Assembly: GCF_014805685.1 (NCBI RefSeq)
Contig: NC_060893.1
Coordinates: 10,126,773 to 10,190,772 of the forward strand
Reading direction: 5' to 3'
Source of the DNA: Silurus meridionalis
Lineage: Eukaryota > Chordata > Actinopteri > Siluriformes > Siluridae
Length of the DNA: 64,000 nucleotides
A model generated the notes under the pieces. It saw only the letters and a list, made by a program, of their open reading frames with translations. It did no database searches and was not told the origin of the DNA. The translations under genes were made by a program, and so were the position numbers. Shown piece after piece: positions 1 through 12,555 of this stretch; positions within the stretch are counted from its first letter, which is position 1; every line of letters starts with the position of its first letter.

Positions 1-201
1 CTGACATACTTAAAAAATCAATTTTCAAGAAAAGCAAGACATTGTGAGAAGAGGTAGGCCAACCCCGAAGCTAGCTAGCTTGTCTAAGCCTAGGAAAGGG
101 TTTCAATAATTGTGACATGATAGTGGTGGTATTGAGAGGTGGATTAAGTCGGTTAAGTCCCCACTGAAAGCCCAGGTACCAAATGCATGGCTTGCCACTG
201 C
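1..201 (+). mobile_element. hAT-like element, third copy, right part only
   Basis: Matches 26090-26833: the KARHCEKR/EKLDIVRRGRPTPKLA coding stretch at 30-110, an internal deletion, then the terminus ...CTTGCCACTG at 192-201. The left part lies off the window or was deleted. Confidence 0.6.
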
Positions 202-367
202 ATTTGCATAAAGCATTTATATAATCAATTGACAGCCCTACATTCAATGAATAAAAAACCCTTCATCGTGTCATAGCATTGGCAACTCTAGAACTATAGT
301 CTTCTAATACTCTTCTACTAAGATCTATTGCTCTTGCATTGGGTGGCTAACTAACCCTGGATTGCTG

Positions 368-428
<61 letters not shown>

Positions 429-505
429 ACACACACACACACACACACACAACTCACACACAAACACGCACAAACACACATAAATACACACACATACACA
501 CACCT
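368..505. repeat. (CA)n microsatellite with degenerate tail
   Basis: Almost pure CA for about 80 bp, then interrupted by T and A substitutions. Confidence 0.95.
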
Positions 506-3500
506 AACAGTGCTGTACGCAATTTGGAATTAGCATAAAATAAAACAAAGTATAAAAACATACGTCACACATATTTTCCTTCAGTTGGCATGTATGAACA
601 AGAACTATTTCTTGTACATTCCTATATATAAACATGGAGGTATTTTATACCTATCAGTTCAACTGATTGTTACTGAAGCAAATATTTCTGGTGTCTATTC
701 TTCATGCCAACAAAAACAATATACAAAATAAGCTCTGCGTGAAAGACCATGCCTTGAGCATTAAACAAGGATGGGGTGCAAAGGGAGAGACGCATATATT
801 AGGTCTCTTTATTCCCTAAAGACTATCATATTGGCAGATCTGAACATGCCTATAGCATGCATGCACAGGGTGGGCCACATTGCTTTCAGTCAAGTTCAAA
901 CTGTAGGCTGCTTGCTAAGATGCTGACAGCCAGATTTGAAATAGATTTTTATTCTAAAAAAACGTATGTCATGGCAGGCATTCATTTCTATGAATAGCAA
1001 AAGGCCTGACCACACCTGGGAAATGTGACACTTTGCTGCATTGCAATATAGGTTATTTCCTGAGGGCACAACATTGTTGTAAAATAAATTAGGTTTATTA
1101 AGATGAAGTGTATAATCACAAGACCAATTATTATAATTATTAATTATAGTTATTATAACCAGTTATTACAATATTAACAAGTTCAGTTTAATATGTTGAG
1201 CACATCGTTGCGAAGTTATACCTCTGGTTTAATTGTGCAAATACAACACAGTGTATTAAACATAATAACCCCCAAAGTCTAGTTATCATTATGGAGTAAT
1301 GTAGTTTAGAACTGACCTCCAGATATCCCAGGATACAATAGTTTTGGGGCCTTTTTAGGCCACATGTGGATGAGGCGGAGAGTTGAGCAGCACGGCCCAC
1401 CATAAGATCACCTAGGGTGGGGTGACACGAGCTCCCCTTACATTCTTCCTGTAAGTGAGCTGGCACCAACAGAACTATAAATTACATAAAAAAAAGAAAA
1501 AATAGAACAAATAATTTGAGTCATTGTGTTGATGAAATGAGCCAGAACCTCTCAAGCACTCTGCCTTTAAATCTCTTTCAAGTCATGCTCTATAGTTCTA
1601 GAAGACAAACTTGCTAATTGCTCATTTACTAACCTCTACAGATGCTGGTGAGCAAAAAAATTATGAATGAAAAAGACTATAACTCATTTAGCAATTGTTA
1701 AACAAAAACCCACCCTGCTATTTTATAAAAACAAATCCTATAAACAAATAACAGCTCAACAGGGCAAGTGCCTACAAGAAAATTGCAAAAAAATATAAAT
1801 ATCGTAGCACAGCAAGTGATCACACGTTTGTGCTGATGAGACATACTGAAATGGTTTTACTGTTAAGTTCCTTCAATATCAGAGAAAAAACAAGTACACT
1901 CACAAACAAGCAGCACTGCAGATATCCACATTTTTGCTTTGGCTGTGAAAATACAAATATTTATTAATTAATAATTGAATCTTATAGATTGCAAACCATT
2001 CTACATGCATAATTTAACAGCTATAATTTAATATGATCCTTTTACTACAACCTAAAATTATTAATAAAACCTTAAATTTATTTAACACTTTCCGTTTGAA
2101 GGCACTGACAAGAATTCCATGCAGTTCATTAAGCTGACTGCCTGCAATGCCTCAAGCCAGGCAACCCAACATGTACAGTCCTATGAGTTCCTCAGAGAAG
2201 AAGCTGCAGCAGTTCAAAGAGATAATACTTTTTTTTTTTTACATATACTGACGTGCCTGGAATTTAAATTATTTAATAAATGTGCCATACATTTATTCAT
2301 TTTGACTTTTCAGAACAGGAAATTCTGTAAGTACAAAAAGTAAAAGTAAGGAAAATATATATTTTCTGCCTATTTATCTGTGAAATTCTACCATATATGT
2401 GGGTATCAATGCATAACCTCTGTGTACAGTGAATATCAGTGCAGTCCCCTTCCCAGTACTCCACCACCCAGCTGTAGCACTGTGAGACAATTGGTAATTT
2501 AAACTTTCTTTTACTAAAAGAAATTGCTTCTAATGTATAATTCCAGACATAAGATTTCAAACATTAGGTCACAGTATATGCTAGTAAAATACAACAGAGC
2601 AAATGACCAGTTATATTTCATTCTACTAGCCTGAGGCTTTGAAATTATGCTAGCTATGATATTTAAAGGTTCGAAACAAAATAGTTTGTAGACTTAATTA
2701 TCAAGGGCGTGAGGTCACTATAGAAAAAAAAAGACACTGCCTTTACATGTTACCACACAATCATGGACAGCAAAAAATCTAATATATATTTGTTTACTGC
2801 ATAATTTTGCATCCAGTTCAAGATTTAACACCCATAACCTTTAAGGTGATGTACTGCCACACAGTTTGGGACAAGAGTAAACTGAGAAGCTGTTTCTGTA
2901 AGAGTTACTAATACTATTACTTCAGGTACTAATCCACTTTTAAGTTTAGCAATTGCAAATGACTCAGACATTAAAAAAAAAAAGACAATCGTGTAAAACA
3001 AAATGAGTAAATAAGAGGAGATATTATATGCCAAAGTGTGAGTAGTATTACGGTGTAGATAACGGCAATATAAAGATAATTACATCTATATACAATGACA
3101 CTTACAAATTAAATAGATCAGATCCATGCAGAAACGTAACGTCCATTCAAGTCATTCAGCGTCTACTGATTTTCCCCTTCATGTCCACACAGCAGGCAGT
3201 AATGGACTGTGAAGCAATCACTGTAAAGGCTGAAGCATGTAAAGACACACCTGAACACCTGAAAAAGTGAATGTGTGCAAGCAGAAAAAGGAGCTGCAGG
3301 GCTCTGTGGTAAAAAGGGATTATATTGCACTAAGAGCTGATTTATGCTTGTCAAACCAATGAGAAGGAGCAAAGCGGAGAAGACAGGATGCATGTAACAT
3401 TTTAGCTATTGGAGACAATGAATGATAATACCATACTGATAATAAACAGTGCATAAGTATGTTATAAATGACTATTACAATGATATTCATGGATAAGGTT

Positions 3501-6218
3501 CAATCTTTTTTTGTTTACAGATGATCGGTGCATTTTGTCTCTTTTTTTTTAGTAAATGTTGTAACCCTGATAAAGGTTTAGTTTTTATAAAGTGTTACAC
3601 AGAAAAATGGTTTACACTGTATGCTAAAAATATGAAATGTATGAAGGAGTAAATCCTTACAGTTTGTTATTTAAATAAAATCTTTTCTAGTCATTTCCAT
3701 CAAAGCAACTTGCAATGAAGGTTATGATTATTGCATTGAGATCACATCATGCAAATCAACTAGACAAGTTTACCCCCAACTCCACTCCTCAACCCCCCCA
3801 AAAGGTTAACCTGGTTCTGTAGTTTCTAATAATTCTTTATGTGTGTATGTGTGTTTGTAAAATGAGAAGTATAATATATAGAGCCTTGGGCACCATTTCT
3901 TCTTTAAATAGGGGTGGAGTCTGAGATTTCTGTTTGCTTTTGTTGTAACTTACATGTATAGTTCAATGTAGACATTTTACTGAACTATCTATAGACATTT
4001 TTCAAACCAGCAACTGTCTTAACTAATTATTTAGGTCTAAACAACAACAAAAAGAAAGCTGTGGACTGTAAATATATTCCTAGTCACAACTTTAGTTTCA
4101 GTTCATGATTAACACTTTTTTTACGTTTACAGATAATAGTTTTTGGACAGGCAAAATAATGTTTTGAATTAATTAATACACATTTTGTGCTACTTTTTTT
4201 TAGTAGCACTTAGTTGCGTTGATCTGAAAACAAAGTTATCTTAGGCTGTTTTTTTCTGATTCTGAAACCTACATTACCCTGTCTAAGGCTTCTTTCTGTG
4301 ACCATGACTATTTTTGTATCTTCCCTGTCAGGGCAGTGTATCGTTGATTTGCACCTAATTTGCAAACTAGTAAGGCAAGCAATGTTAATAAAAAAGTAAT
4401 TAATAAAATAAATACACATTATGGCAGAGAAGATTAGGCAGTCCCAAGCTTTGAAGATCTGACTGTAGTCATAAGATGGTAAACACAACTCCATATACTG
4501 TTTATGAGATAAAAAAGAATGAGACAGAAAATATGTTTTTTTTATTGTATTTTTTGGCAGAACAGCAGCATGAAGCAAAAAATTAATGTAAGAATAATAT
4601 AACCAATTGCAAGGATGTACAGGCACTTTTCTGTCTTTTATCTGATTAAAATAAACTAAAGCAAATTTAGTCTTTCCAGTAAGTCTGTTTCTGTTATTAA
4701 AAGCTCTGAAGTATTGTGGTAGTGACTCAGTATTTCCCACACATACCTGGGTGGGGAACTCCAGTTTTATTGATGCATGCATCTATATATTTCATGCCAT
4801 TAAAAACAATAATAATAATCACTTTTTAATTTGATAGTCTGTTCTGAGTAAACAATGCAAGTTTACATACAATTAAGAAAACATTAAATGCCTGGGTTTA
4901 GGTAAGTAAATTAATGTAATGATTATTGGGACTTATTACATTTTCTAAGGATTTATGAGTAATTAGTTTGGAAAGAAATATTTTCCTTTTGAAAGAAATA
5001 GCTTTTTGAAATCGGTTAATACTATTATTAATATATACCACCCCAACCCCCACTGCTCATAAACAATAAACTAATTTGAATAAGAAGCTGTGTATAAGAG
5101 AACCAACTTTAACCTCATGGTGTAAAAAGCTACTGTTAGTTTTGTTGTCAGCAGTTTTTACTTTTGCAAGCTTCAAAAAGAAGACAAAATGTGTTGCAAA
5201 AGACCTTATTAAAGTGGAGTTGATGCAGGTGCTAAAATGAAACAGTATACCTGTAATCAAAACTGTTTTTTGCCAAATTTATTCAGTCATAAGAAGTTTT
5301 TTTGTCAGGTTTTGTCAGTCTTGTATATTTAATTCAGGACAACACATAGTAGCAGCACACCATGACTGACATGGTACTTGAGTCATTTAATAATGGCTCT
5401 AATAAATATACTAAACTGCTTAGGCATGAGCAATATGTACACAATATACATTTATATTTTTTATAATACCTTTAAAAGTGCTTTAATGCTTTTTTTTTTT
5501 AAGGGTTTCTGCCATAATGTTGGCAGGTTTAAGTTATGGACAGACTTACCTGTACATTCTCAAACATGGATGGTTTCCACCCATACTGATGGTCAGGTAC
5601 AGACATGAAAGTTGCTAATCAGTAAAAGTTCAGTAGTCGCAGTCATGGCCAGAGCATCGGTGCAATTTCTAAAGCCAAGTGATATTCAAAAAAAAATAAT
5701 AATAATCTGCTTAATCACTTTGCAATCCTCAATTTACTATACTATCAATTTATCCGCATAGAACACAGAGTCTTTAAGCACTATACAGTGAGTGGAAAGT
5801 CGTGTTTAGAAATACGTTTATTTCAGATTTTGCAGAGAAAAAACTTTTTTTGTTTAGTTTTTAACAGTGTATAGGTAAATGTACAATATATCATTTGATC
5901 AAGTATAGCATACAAGTCTTTTGAAAATCTGTTTAAAAAATATTTTACTGTAGATTACTGTATATATATTTTTGGTTTTATATTTGTGTACTTTGCTTCC
6001 ACTGGTGAAAGTGAATTTGCCCCATGCTGCTACACATTTAAAAAAATTTTAATTTAAATTTAATTCTTATATATTGATGATTATCAATAATACAAAACAC
6101 AATAGTCAATAATGCATATAAAATGTGTAATATCAAATCGGAACTTCTTTCTTTCTTTCTTTCTTTCTTCCTTTTTCTCTAATAAAATGCATACGGACAA
6201 TGTAATTGATATTTGATG

Positions 6219-9200
6219 TTAATCATTAATGCTGTAGAGATGCTGCTCCAGAAATGCCAGGGTTTTGTGCCAAGAGTCCTCCTGAGCTCGACTGTGAGGC
6301 TCCGTTTGTCCACCCCACAGCACCACCACTGTAACATATAGTATGCAATGTGATGTTTTTGTCATAAAACCAGCAGCTTGTCCATCTGTTTAGTGGAATT
6401 AGCTATATTAACTTATTTTAATGTGTCTTATGAAGTTTCCTTACATTTTAGTACACACTTCAATAGCTTACCTTTAGTTCTTGACTCTGCCAACATGAAG
6501 TTGCTGGCTCGGCAATGTGGACTGTAAGGAGGTTCGATGAGGTGTCCAGTTCCAGGATACGACAGAACAGTCAACAGACTACTATTGCCGGCATGTTCCA
6601 TCATCAGCTTCATCTAAAGATGTGTGAGGGGAGAGCACTGTTACAGGCTAAACCCCTATATTTATGTTGATTAATGCTTTTCATAGCCTGGGATTTTAAT
6701 AATAAGTTCCAGGTAACCTAAACTCATGTCTACTTTGTATTTAAGTTTATAGATGTCTTATTTTATATATATATATATATCAAATTACTGACCCATTTTA
6801 AATCTCCCATTTATGTCTAAGGTTTTAGAAAAGATTGTCTCTGCCCAGTTATGTTCCTACTTACAAGAGAACAATCACTATCGTTAAAATCATTAAAATC
6901 ACTAATGACCTGTTTTTAGCTTCAGACCAAGGCTACATCTCTCTGTTAGTTTTACTAGATCTTAGTGCTGCATTCGACACTATAGACCATGATCTTCTCC
7001 TAGATCGCTTACAAAATTACATTTTGTAATTTTGTAGACTTAAATAGATAGCTATCCAGATTAATGCAAGTAAATTATAGCGTGCCACAGGGTTTAGGTC
7101 TATATCTTATCGAAAAAAAAACGATACAGCTCAATTGGCTTGAAAAACTGAGTGTGTTATAGAATTAAAAGACTGGATGACTCATAACTTTCTATTATTA
7201 CATTCTGATAAGACCGAGATTTTGCTCATTGGCCCAAAACCAGTACACAGAAGCTCCAGCATTTCAACCTGCATTTAGAAGGATGTTCTGTAACTACAAG
7301 TTCAACAGTAAAAGACCTGGGAGTTATTTTAGACAGCAACTTGTCTTTTAAAAATCATATCGACCATATTACAAAAACAGGCTTCTTTCACCTTAGAAAT
7401 ATTTCTAAGCTAAGAAACATGTTGTCTATATCTGATGCAGAGAAGCTCGTCCATGTGTTCATGACCTCCAGACTGGACTATTGTAATGCATTACTGGGTG
7501 GATGTCCTGCATCATTAATAAACAAGCTACAGTTAGTCCAGAATGCAGCAGCCAGAGTTCTCACAAGGTCAAGAAAATATGATCATATAACCCCAATCTT
7601 ATCATCCCTTCACTGGCTACCTGTTAAGTTTTGAATCGACTACAAACTACTGCTACTTACTTACAAAACACTAAGTAGACTAAAGTCCACTAGCAAAGTC
7701 CACTACAGGTGGTAGAGCATTCTCACATTTAGTTTCTAAACTTTGGAATAGTCTTCCTGACAGTGTTCGGGGCTCAGACACACTCTCCCAGTTTAAGTGC
7801 AGATTAAAAACTTATCTTTTTAGCAAATCCTACACATAACATACATCACATCATAATCTTGTGCTCCAGTACATCTGATAAAATGCACCTTATCAATTTG
7901 TTCTGTTAAGATCATGAACAGCAGCTACGCTAATTCCTCTCCACTGCTTCTCTTTCTCTACCATCCTGAGGCATCCTGAGGTTGCTCCAGCCCCAGTCAC
8001 ATTCCACCTTATGAAGATTGTGGACCTTTAAAAAGTAGATGCCGACCCTGCAAACATCCTAAACCATGTAGAGACGTACCAGTGCCAATTGGATCACACT
8101 TCATGTGGAGTTTGGACACTGGACCTCTTTGAGTGTTTAAAGGCTCTGGCATGGAGAAGCTGGTGTTGGATCTGTGATGATCCCAAATGTTGAGCTATTT
8201 GATGAGTTGCTCAGTAGCTCCTAGTTCTATAACCACATATGACTGTAAAAGGGACATTAAACATAATCTTACATTCCAGTGCTCATGTTAGTTCTCACTC
8301 TCCAGTGTTCTGTATTGTTTAAAGATTTATATTCACAATCTTGATATCACCCAAATGAGGATGGGTTCTCCTTTTGAGTCTGGTTCCTCTCAAGGTTTCT
8401 TCCTCATAAGGATTCCTTGCCACAGTCGCCATGGCTGCTCATCAGGGATAAATGCACACCATTCACCTTAACTCTTAAATTTTGTAAAGTTGCTTTGAGA
8501 CAATGTCTGTTGTGAAAAGCGCTAAAGAAATAAACTTGACTTGACTTGACTCACATCTTCTGCAGACTCTGATGCTGGCCAATTCTGATCATCCTCCCCA
8601 ACGATCAATAAAACGGGGCACTTGATACGACCCATCTGCCCAACATTCATACACAATTATACAAAATCACAATGAAGAGAATAAGCATGTAATAACTATC
8701 AATTGAATATGTCATCCTTACCTCAACTTTCTTTAAAGGATCATCTGGTATTGGAAGCAGAAGATCTCGCCATATGATTCTTTGTTCTTCATCATAGCGG
8801 GTGTTTTTGACATTTCTTTAAATAACAGAAATACAGGAATTTGTCATTAAAACAGAATAAATATGGGGAAAACCAGAAAGAAAAAATATATACATGTATG
8901 GTTTGAATGATGAGTGTTTTTTTTATTAGGTAACCTTCCATTCCTTAAAAAAAAGGAATTGCTTGTCAAGTATCCTGGCAGTCCTATCTACAGTAAGTAG
9001 ATTTGCAATAATTATATGATATATATACTTTTTACTCTGGCGGGTGTTATGGGTGTGGCAAGAAATGCAAGTCTGCAGGGACAATGACCCTTATTTACCA
9101 CACAGTGCACACCAAACACTCAACAATTGTTTGTCACTAACTAAAAGCTTGAGACCAATAATGAAAAACTATTTTGGCCGAAGGTATGTGTTTGTGAAAC

Positions 9201-11997
9201 ACCATTTTACAAAGGCATGGCATTATTACAGAGTTCAAAATTTTCACTTTTCTGGGAAGAAATTCTGGATTACATTTTGGGGATTTTTGCTTATTTAGGA
9301 ACAACAGAGTCAGTAATGTTTATGATTGATGTCAGATGATGAGACCTGGGGTGCAGTCAGCAACATTATTCATCCAGGTCAGGTTAGGTGCAGTAATGGT
9401 AAATCATAATTCCACAGCATACAAATATTGTCTAGACAATCTTGCATTTCTATTTTCATCTGTGTGACAAATGTTTTAGGAAGGTCAACATATGGGGCTA
9501 TGATTAGGTGTACACATTTTGCCCATATAGTGTATGCCCTGCACTGGCAAGATCCCTTACAAGGAATTCCTGTAGTGGCCCCAAACATTTAAACACCAAA
9601 TTAAATTAAATCACGAAAACATTATTACTTTGTATCAGACATTCATAAACTTGAAACCAAAGTCCTGCTTTTTGAATTCGAAACAAGAACATTTTACACT
9701 CATACTATACACATTAAGTATCTCAATTTTGCTCTGACTGTGGTATGCAGTGGTTCAACTGTGAAATTTTGGTCTCTTAGTCAGTTAGCAGAAGCAAAAA
9801 GGAACCATTAGAAACTATTAACTGGAAGTTAATGTTGCCTTAACCTAGTAAAAAGGGTTTTAGTGAGAATTCTCCTCACTCAAATTGCTTAAGGTACAAA
9901 ATAAAAACAAAAAGCAGAAAAATTGGGTTTGGATACAGTATGCTAAGAAAATTATGTTTTATAACATCGTCTCCAGAATTACAAGTAACGCTGTGTTCAG
10001 TGAATGGTCTTTTCAACAACTGTGTGTATCCAAGTAATTGCATTCTATATTTTTTTTAAATTACAACAGCATAATAAAATCATAAACTAAATAAAAGTTA
10101 CGCAGTAAAAGTGAAAAGAAAATATTAACTAAATTATATTGTCCAAGCAAGCGATCCAAATCAGCTAATTATAAAGCCTTGTTTTAACTCTCGATTACTA
10201 TAAATATAAAAGAAAAGTGCAGCCACTCACCATCATCACATAATCAAGGCGGCCAAATAAGCACAGTCTTACTGCAGGTGTACATAATAAATCATCCACA
10301 TATTCTAGCTTTTGAATCACATTTGAATCACCAAACCTGCAATAAACATTCATGAGCTGTTGCTTACTTTTTGATCTCAGCAAAGACATCAGCCAGCGAT
10401 CCATTGACAGGCATGATGTGGCTTCCACTAACACACACTACACACCTGGGCTGAAAAGACAATTAATATGTCTCACAGTGTATGGCTTAGCATTTCATCA
10501 TGTTTAAAGCTAGTCTTAGGAAGAATATTTCAGACAATATTCAAAAGGAATTGCAAATTGTATTTGCAATTCCGTTTTTGTTTTATATGTGGATGCGTAT
10601 ATTGTGACATAATAAAATTGCAATTGCAAATCTTGCATTAACGTTAGCACTTTTTTCGCTCACAGACGCTCTGGGCATTGACTACAACCACAAAACTTTT
10701 ACTGATTAACAACTTTCATGTTCCTTTTAAATATTGCCCAGAATATCATTCCATACCACAAAGTAAATTGCCAAATGTTTGATCTGGTCTACCTTTATCA
10801 CTGAGGAGTATACCGCCATGCCCAGGGTGACAGAGACACCAAAGGACAAACCCAGAATTGCAATTCTTTCTGGAGAAACCTGTGGATGCTCCTTCAACAC
10901 AGTGAATGCTGCCTAAGAGATTACAAGAGGAATTTTTATTTAATTAAATTTAAGTGTTTTGTTTCTAGTTTGCACTCAGCTGTCTTCCTTGATATTTGCT
11001 TAACTGCACTATGCAAAGATCATAACTTTAGAGGCAAATACCTCGAAGTATTCATTGTCTACTTTGTACGGCTTTCCATCTGCGTCTACTCGTCCAATAT
11101 ACTCCAGTGCTAAAGCAACATAGCCTCGGGATGCCAGCAGAGCAGAGCGATACTCCACTAGGCCTCCACCTCCACCCCAGAGGTCCAGCACAGCAGGGAA
11201 AGGTCCAGGGCCTAGAGAAGATTAAATATTATGAAGGACACATTGCTTCTTTCTGTAGTCTATGTTACTTATCACATGCAAAACCACTAACACAATATTG
11301 AAGTTGAAACATTAAGACTCTTTATCAAACCCTCTGTCCGTGATACCTGGTGGGATGTAAAGGGCCGCCTTTAACCCTTTGTCCGTAACATTAACCCTCT
11401 GGATCCCTGGGGCAGTGTACCACCTCTGTGTCACAACTAATGCTATGGGAGGTTTCTCTCTGAATCCCTCAGTTACGTGGTCTTCATATACAGATATGTG
11501 GACATCCATCGGTGTGTAGACATCCTTCTTGCGAAATCTAAAAAAGACAACTAAATGAGTGAGTTATTCATTGTTTAGAAGTACACAAAGATCCATGAAG
11601 GCTGCTGTGGTTTAACCTGAGGCCTGTCCTGCTTCCAGGAATAGGTTTCATACTCCACAGCAGACCCATGGGTTCAACTCCTTCATATGATCCACCAAGA
11701 CTGGGATCTTTAGATACTGAAACAGAGCAGTGTGTATTAGTGATTACTTGCTGCATATAAGGTGTGAATACTCATCGAGCAAACACATGTGCATGATTTA
11801 CATGCACCTGTGACATGTCCTGTCTCATCGCTGACATAGTGACCAAAAGCTTCCCAAAAGTCTCCGTCCTCTGACTGCAGCAGCGCGTGCAATGTGACCC
11901 GAACCCCAGGCTGAAGATCCTGCACGCGCACCTCGAAGCGTTCATCCACCATGCAGCGGATCGGGCGAACTGAAAGTAGCGGAAGTGACCCAGACAT
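6219..11997 (-). CDS. BAAT/ACOT-like acyl-CoA thioesterase or acyltransferase, copy 1 (10 coding exons, intact)
   Basis: Exons from 5' to 3' on the minus strand: 11808-11997, 11617-11716, 11347-11537, 11042-11211, 10793-10912, 10368-10450, 8722-8815, 8555-8635, 6472-6613, 6219-6328. All joins are GT-AG and the phases agree, giving 1281 nt and 426 aa, the usual family length. The N-terminal beta domain is exons 1-3. The alpha/beta hydrolase core has [13 protein letters not shown], the nucleophile elbow GLSFG (Ser about 240), GEDDQNW (Asp about 332) and GHLIEPPY (His about 367). Family enzymes hydrolyse acyl-CoAs, or move bile acids from CoA to taurine or glycine. BAAT proper has Cys at the elbow, so Ser favours thioesterase activity (inference). 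No C-terminal peroxisomal SKL-type signal is seen; the end is YSIND. The start ATG follows a conserved acceptor at 12007, so a 5' UTR exon (donor 12090-12095) probably lies upstream. Intron 8 holds an L2-like LINE. Confidence 0.9.
6780..8550 (+). mobile_element. L2-like LINE, 5'-truncated and internally deleted, in intron 8 of BAAT/ACOT-like copy 1
   Basis: Translated pieces show RT motifs ([20 protein letters not shown] at about 6955-7015) and the C-terminal region (7341-7634, [24 protein letters not shown]). A long 3' UTR ends in tandem CTTGA repeats just before 8551. Frameshifts and deletions are present, and the catalytic YADD block is missing. It is absent from the same intron of copy 2, which is only about 115 bp. 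Confidence 0.85.
9172..9590 (+). repeat. Degenerate Tc1-type MITE
   Basis: 'ggccgaaggtatgtg', 'aaaggcatggcattattacagagtt', 'gacctggggtgcagtcagc' and the end 'gcccatatagtgtatg' match the common fish MITE that starts and ends with '(ac)tatatggccaaaagtatgtgg'. A related copy sits at the equivalent place in the second duplicated block. Confidence 0.65.
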
Positions 11998-12095
11998 TTC
12001 CTGCGGCTGAAGAACAACAGCATGCAAACAACTATAATACTAATATAACAGTAGTAATCTAACGTTAAGTTCGACCAAAGAACCATAGAACTTAC

Positions 12096-12115
12096 TTATA
12101 GCGTGAATGTGTCGG

Positions 12116-12150
<35 letters not shown>
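12096..12150 (-). other. Probable 5' UTR exon end and (GT)n upstream of BAAT/ACOT-like copy 1
   Basis: On the minus strand a GTAAGT donor (12090-12095) follows CACGCTATAA. The matching copy 2 position has the same CACGCTATAA with GTACGT. An acceptor at 12007-12008 lies just before the start ATG. Together these suggest a short non-coding first exon. A (GT)n run at 12117-12149 sits in or beside it. I see no clear TATA box, so promoter placement is inference. Confidence 0.4.
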
Positions 12151-12152
<2 letters not shown>

Positions 12153-12555
12153 AGCAGCTCAGCAGGGTTCAGCAGTCTTTTCTAGTTAATAAATAAACCT
12201 CATTTATACAGATACAGATAAGGACGCCTCCATAAAGTTGTGCATGTGATGGTCTTTCGTTTACAGTCACACATACAAGCCATGGACAATGTCCAGCTCT
12301 GATAGATCTACATTTCATTTATGGAGGGCGCTAGTAGTTTTGTGGGTTGCCAGATAAGTCTGTTCAGATCCTTTCATTCTTTCTGCCATAGTAGATTGAA
12401 GATTGAAGTAGTAGATTGAAATGTATGTGTAAAATTAATAGTGACTCAAACTAAATAAGAATATTTTTATTTGAAACCAATTTCTAAGTATTTTAAAGTA
12501 TCACGTTGAGGAAGGAATAATAATAATTACAATCTGAAATACCATGAAGAAGACC

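Noticed and set aside
2119..2343. Short open frame conserved in part at 25280-25380
   Set aside because: Similarity comes from the block duplication; the frame is not kept to the same end and has no domain.
4210..4782. 190-codon open frame on the minus strand
   Set aside because: No recognisable domain, and the matching part of the second duplicated block (about 28.0-28.3 kb) is largely deleted, so the frame is not conserved.
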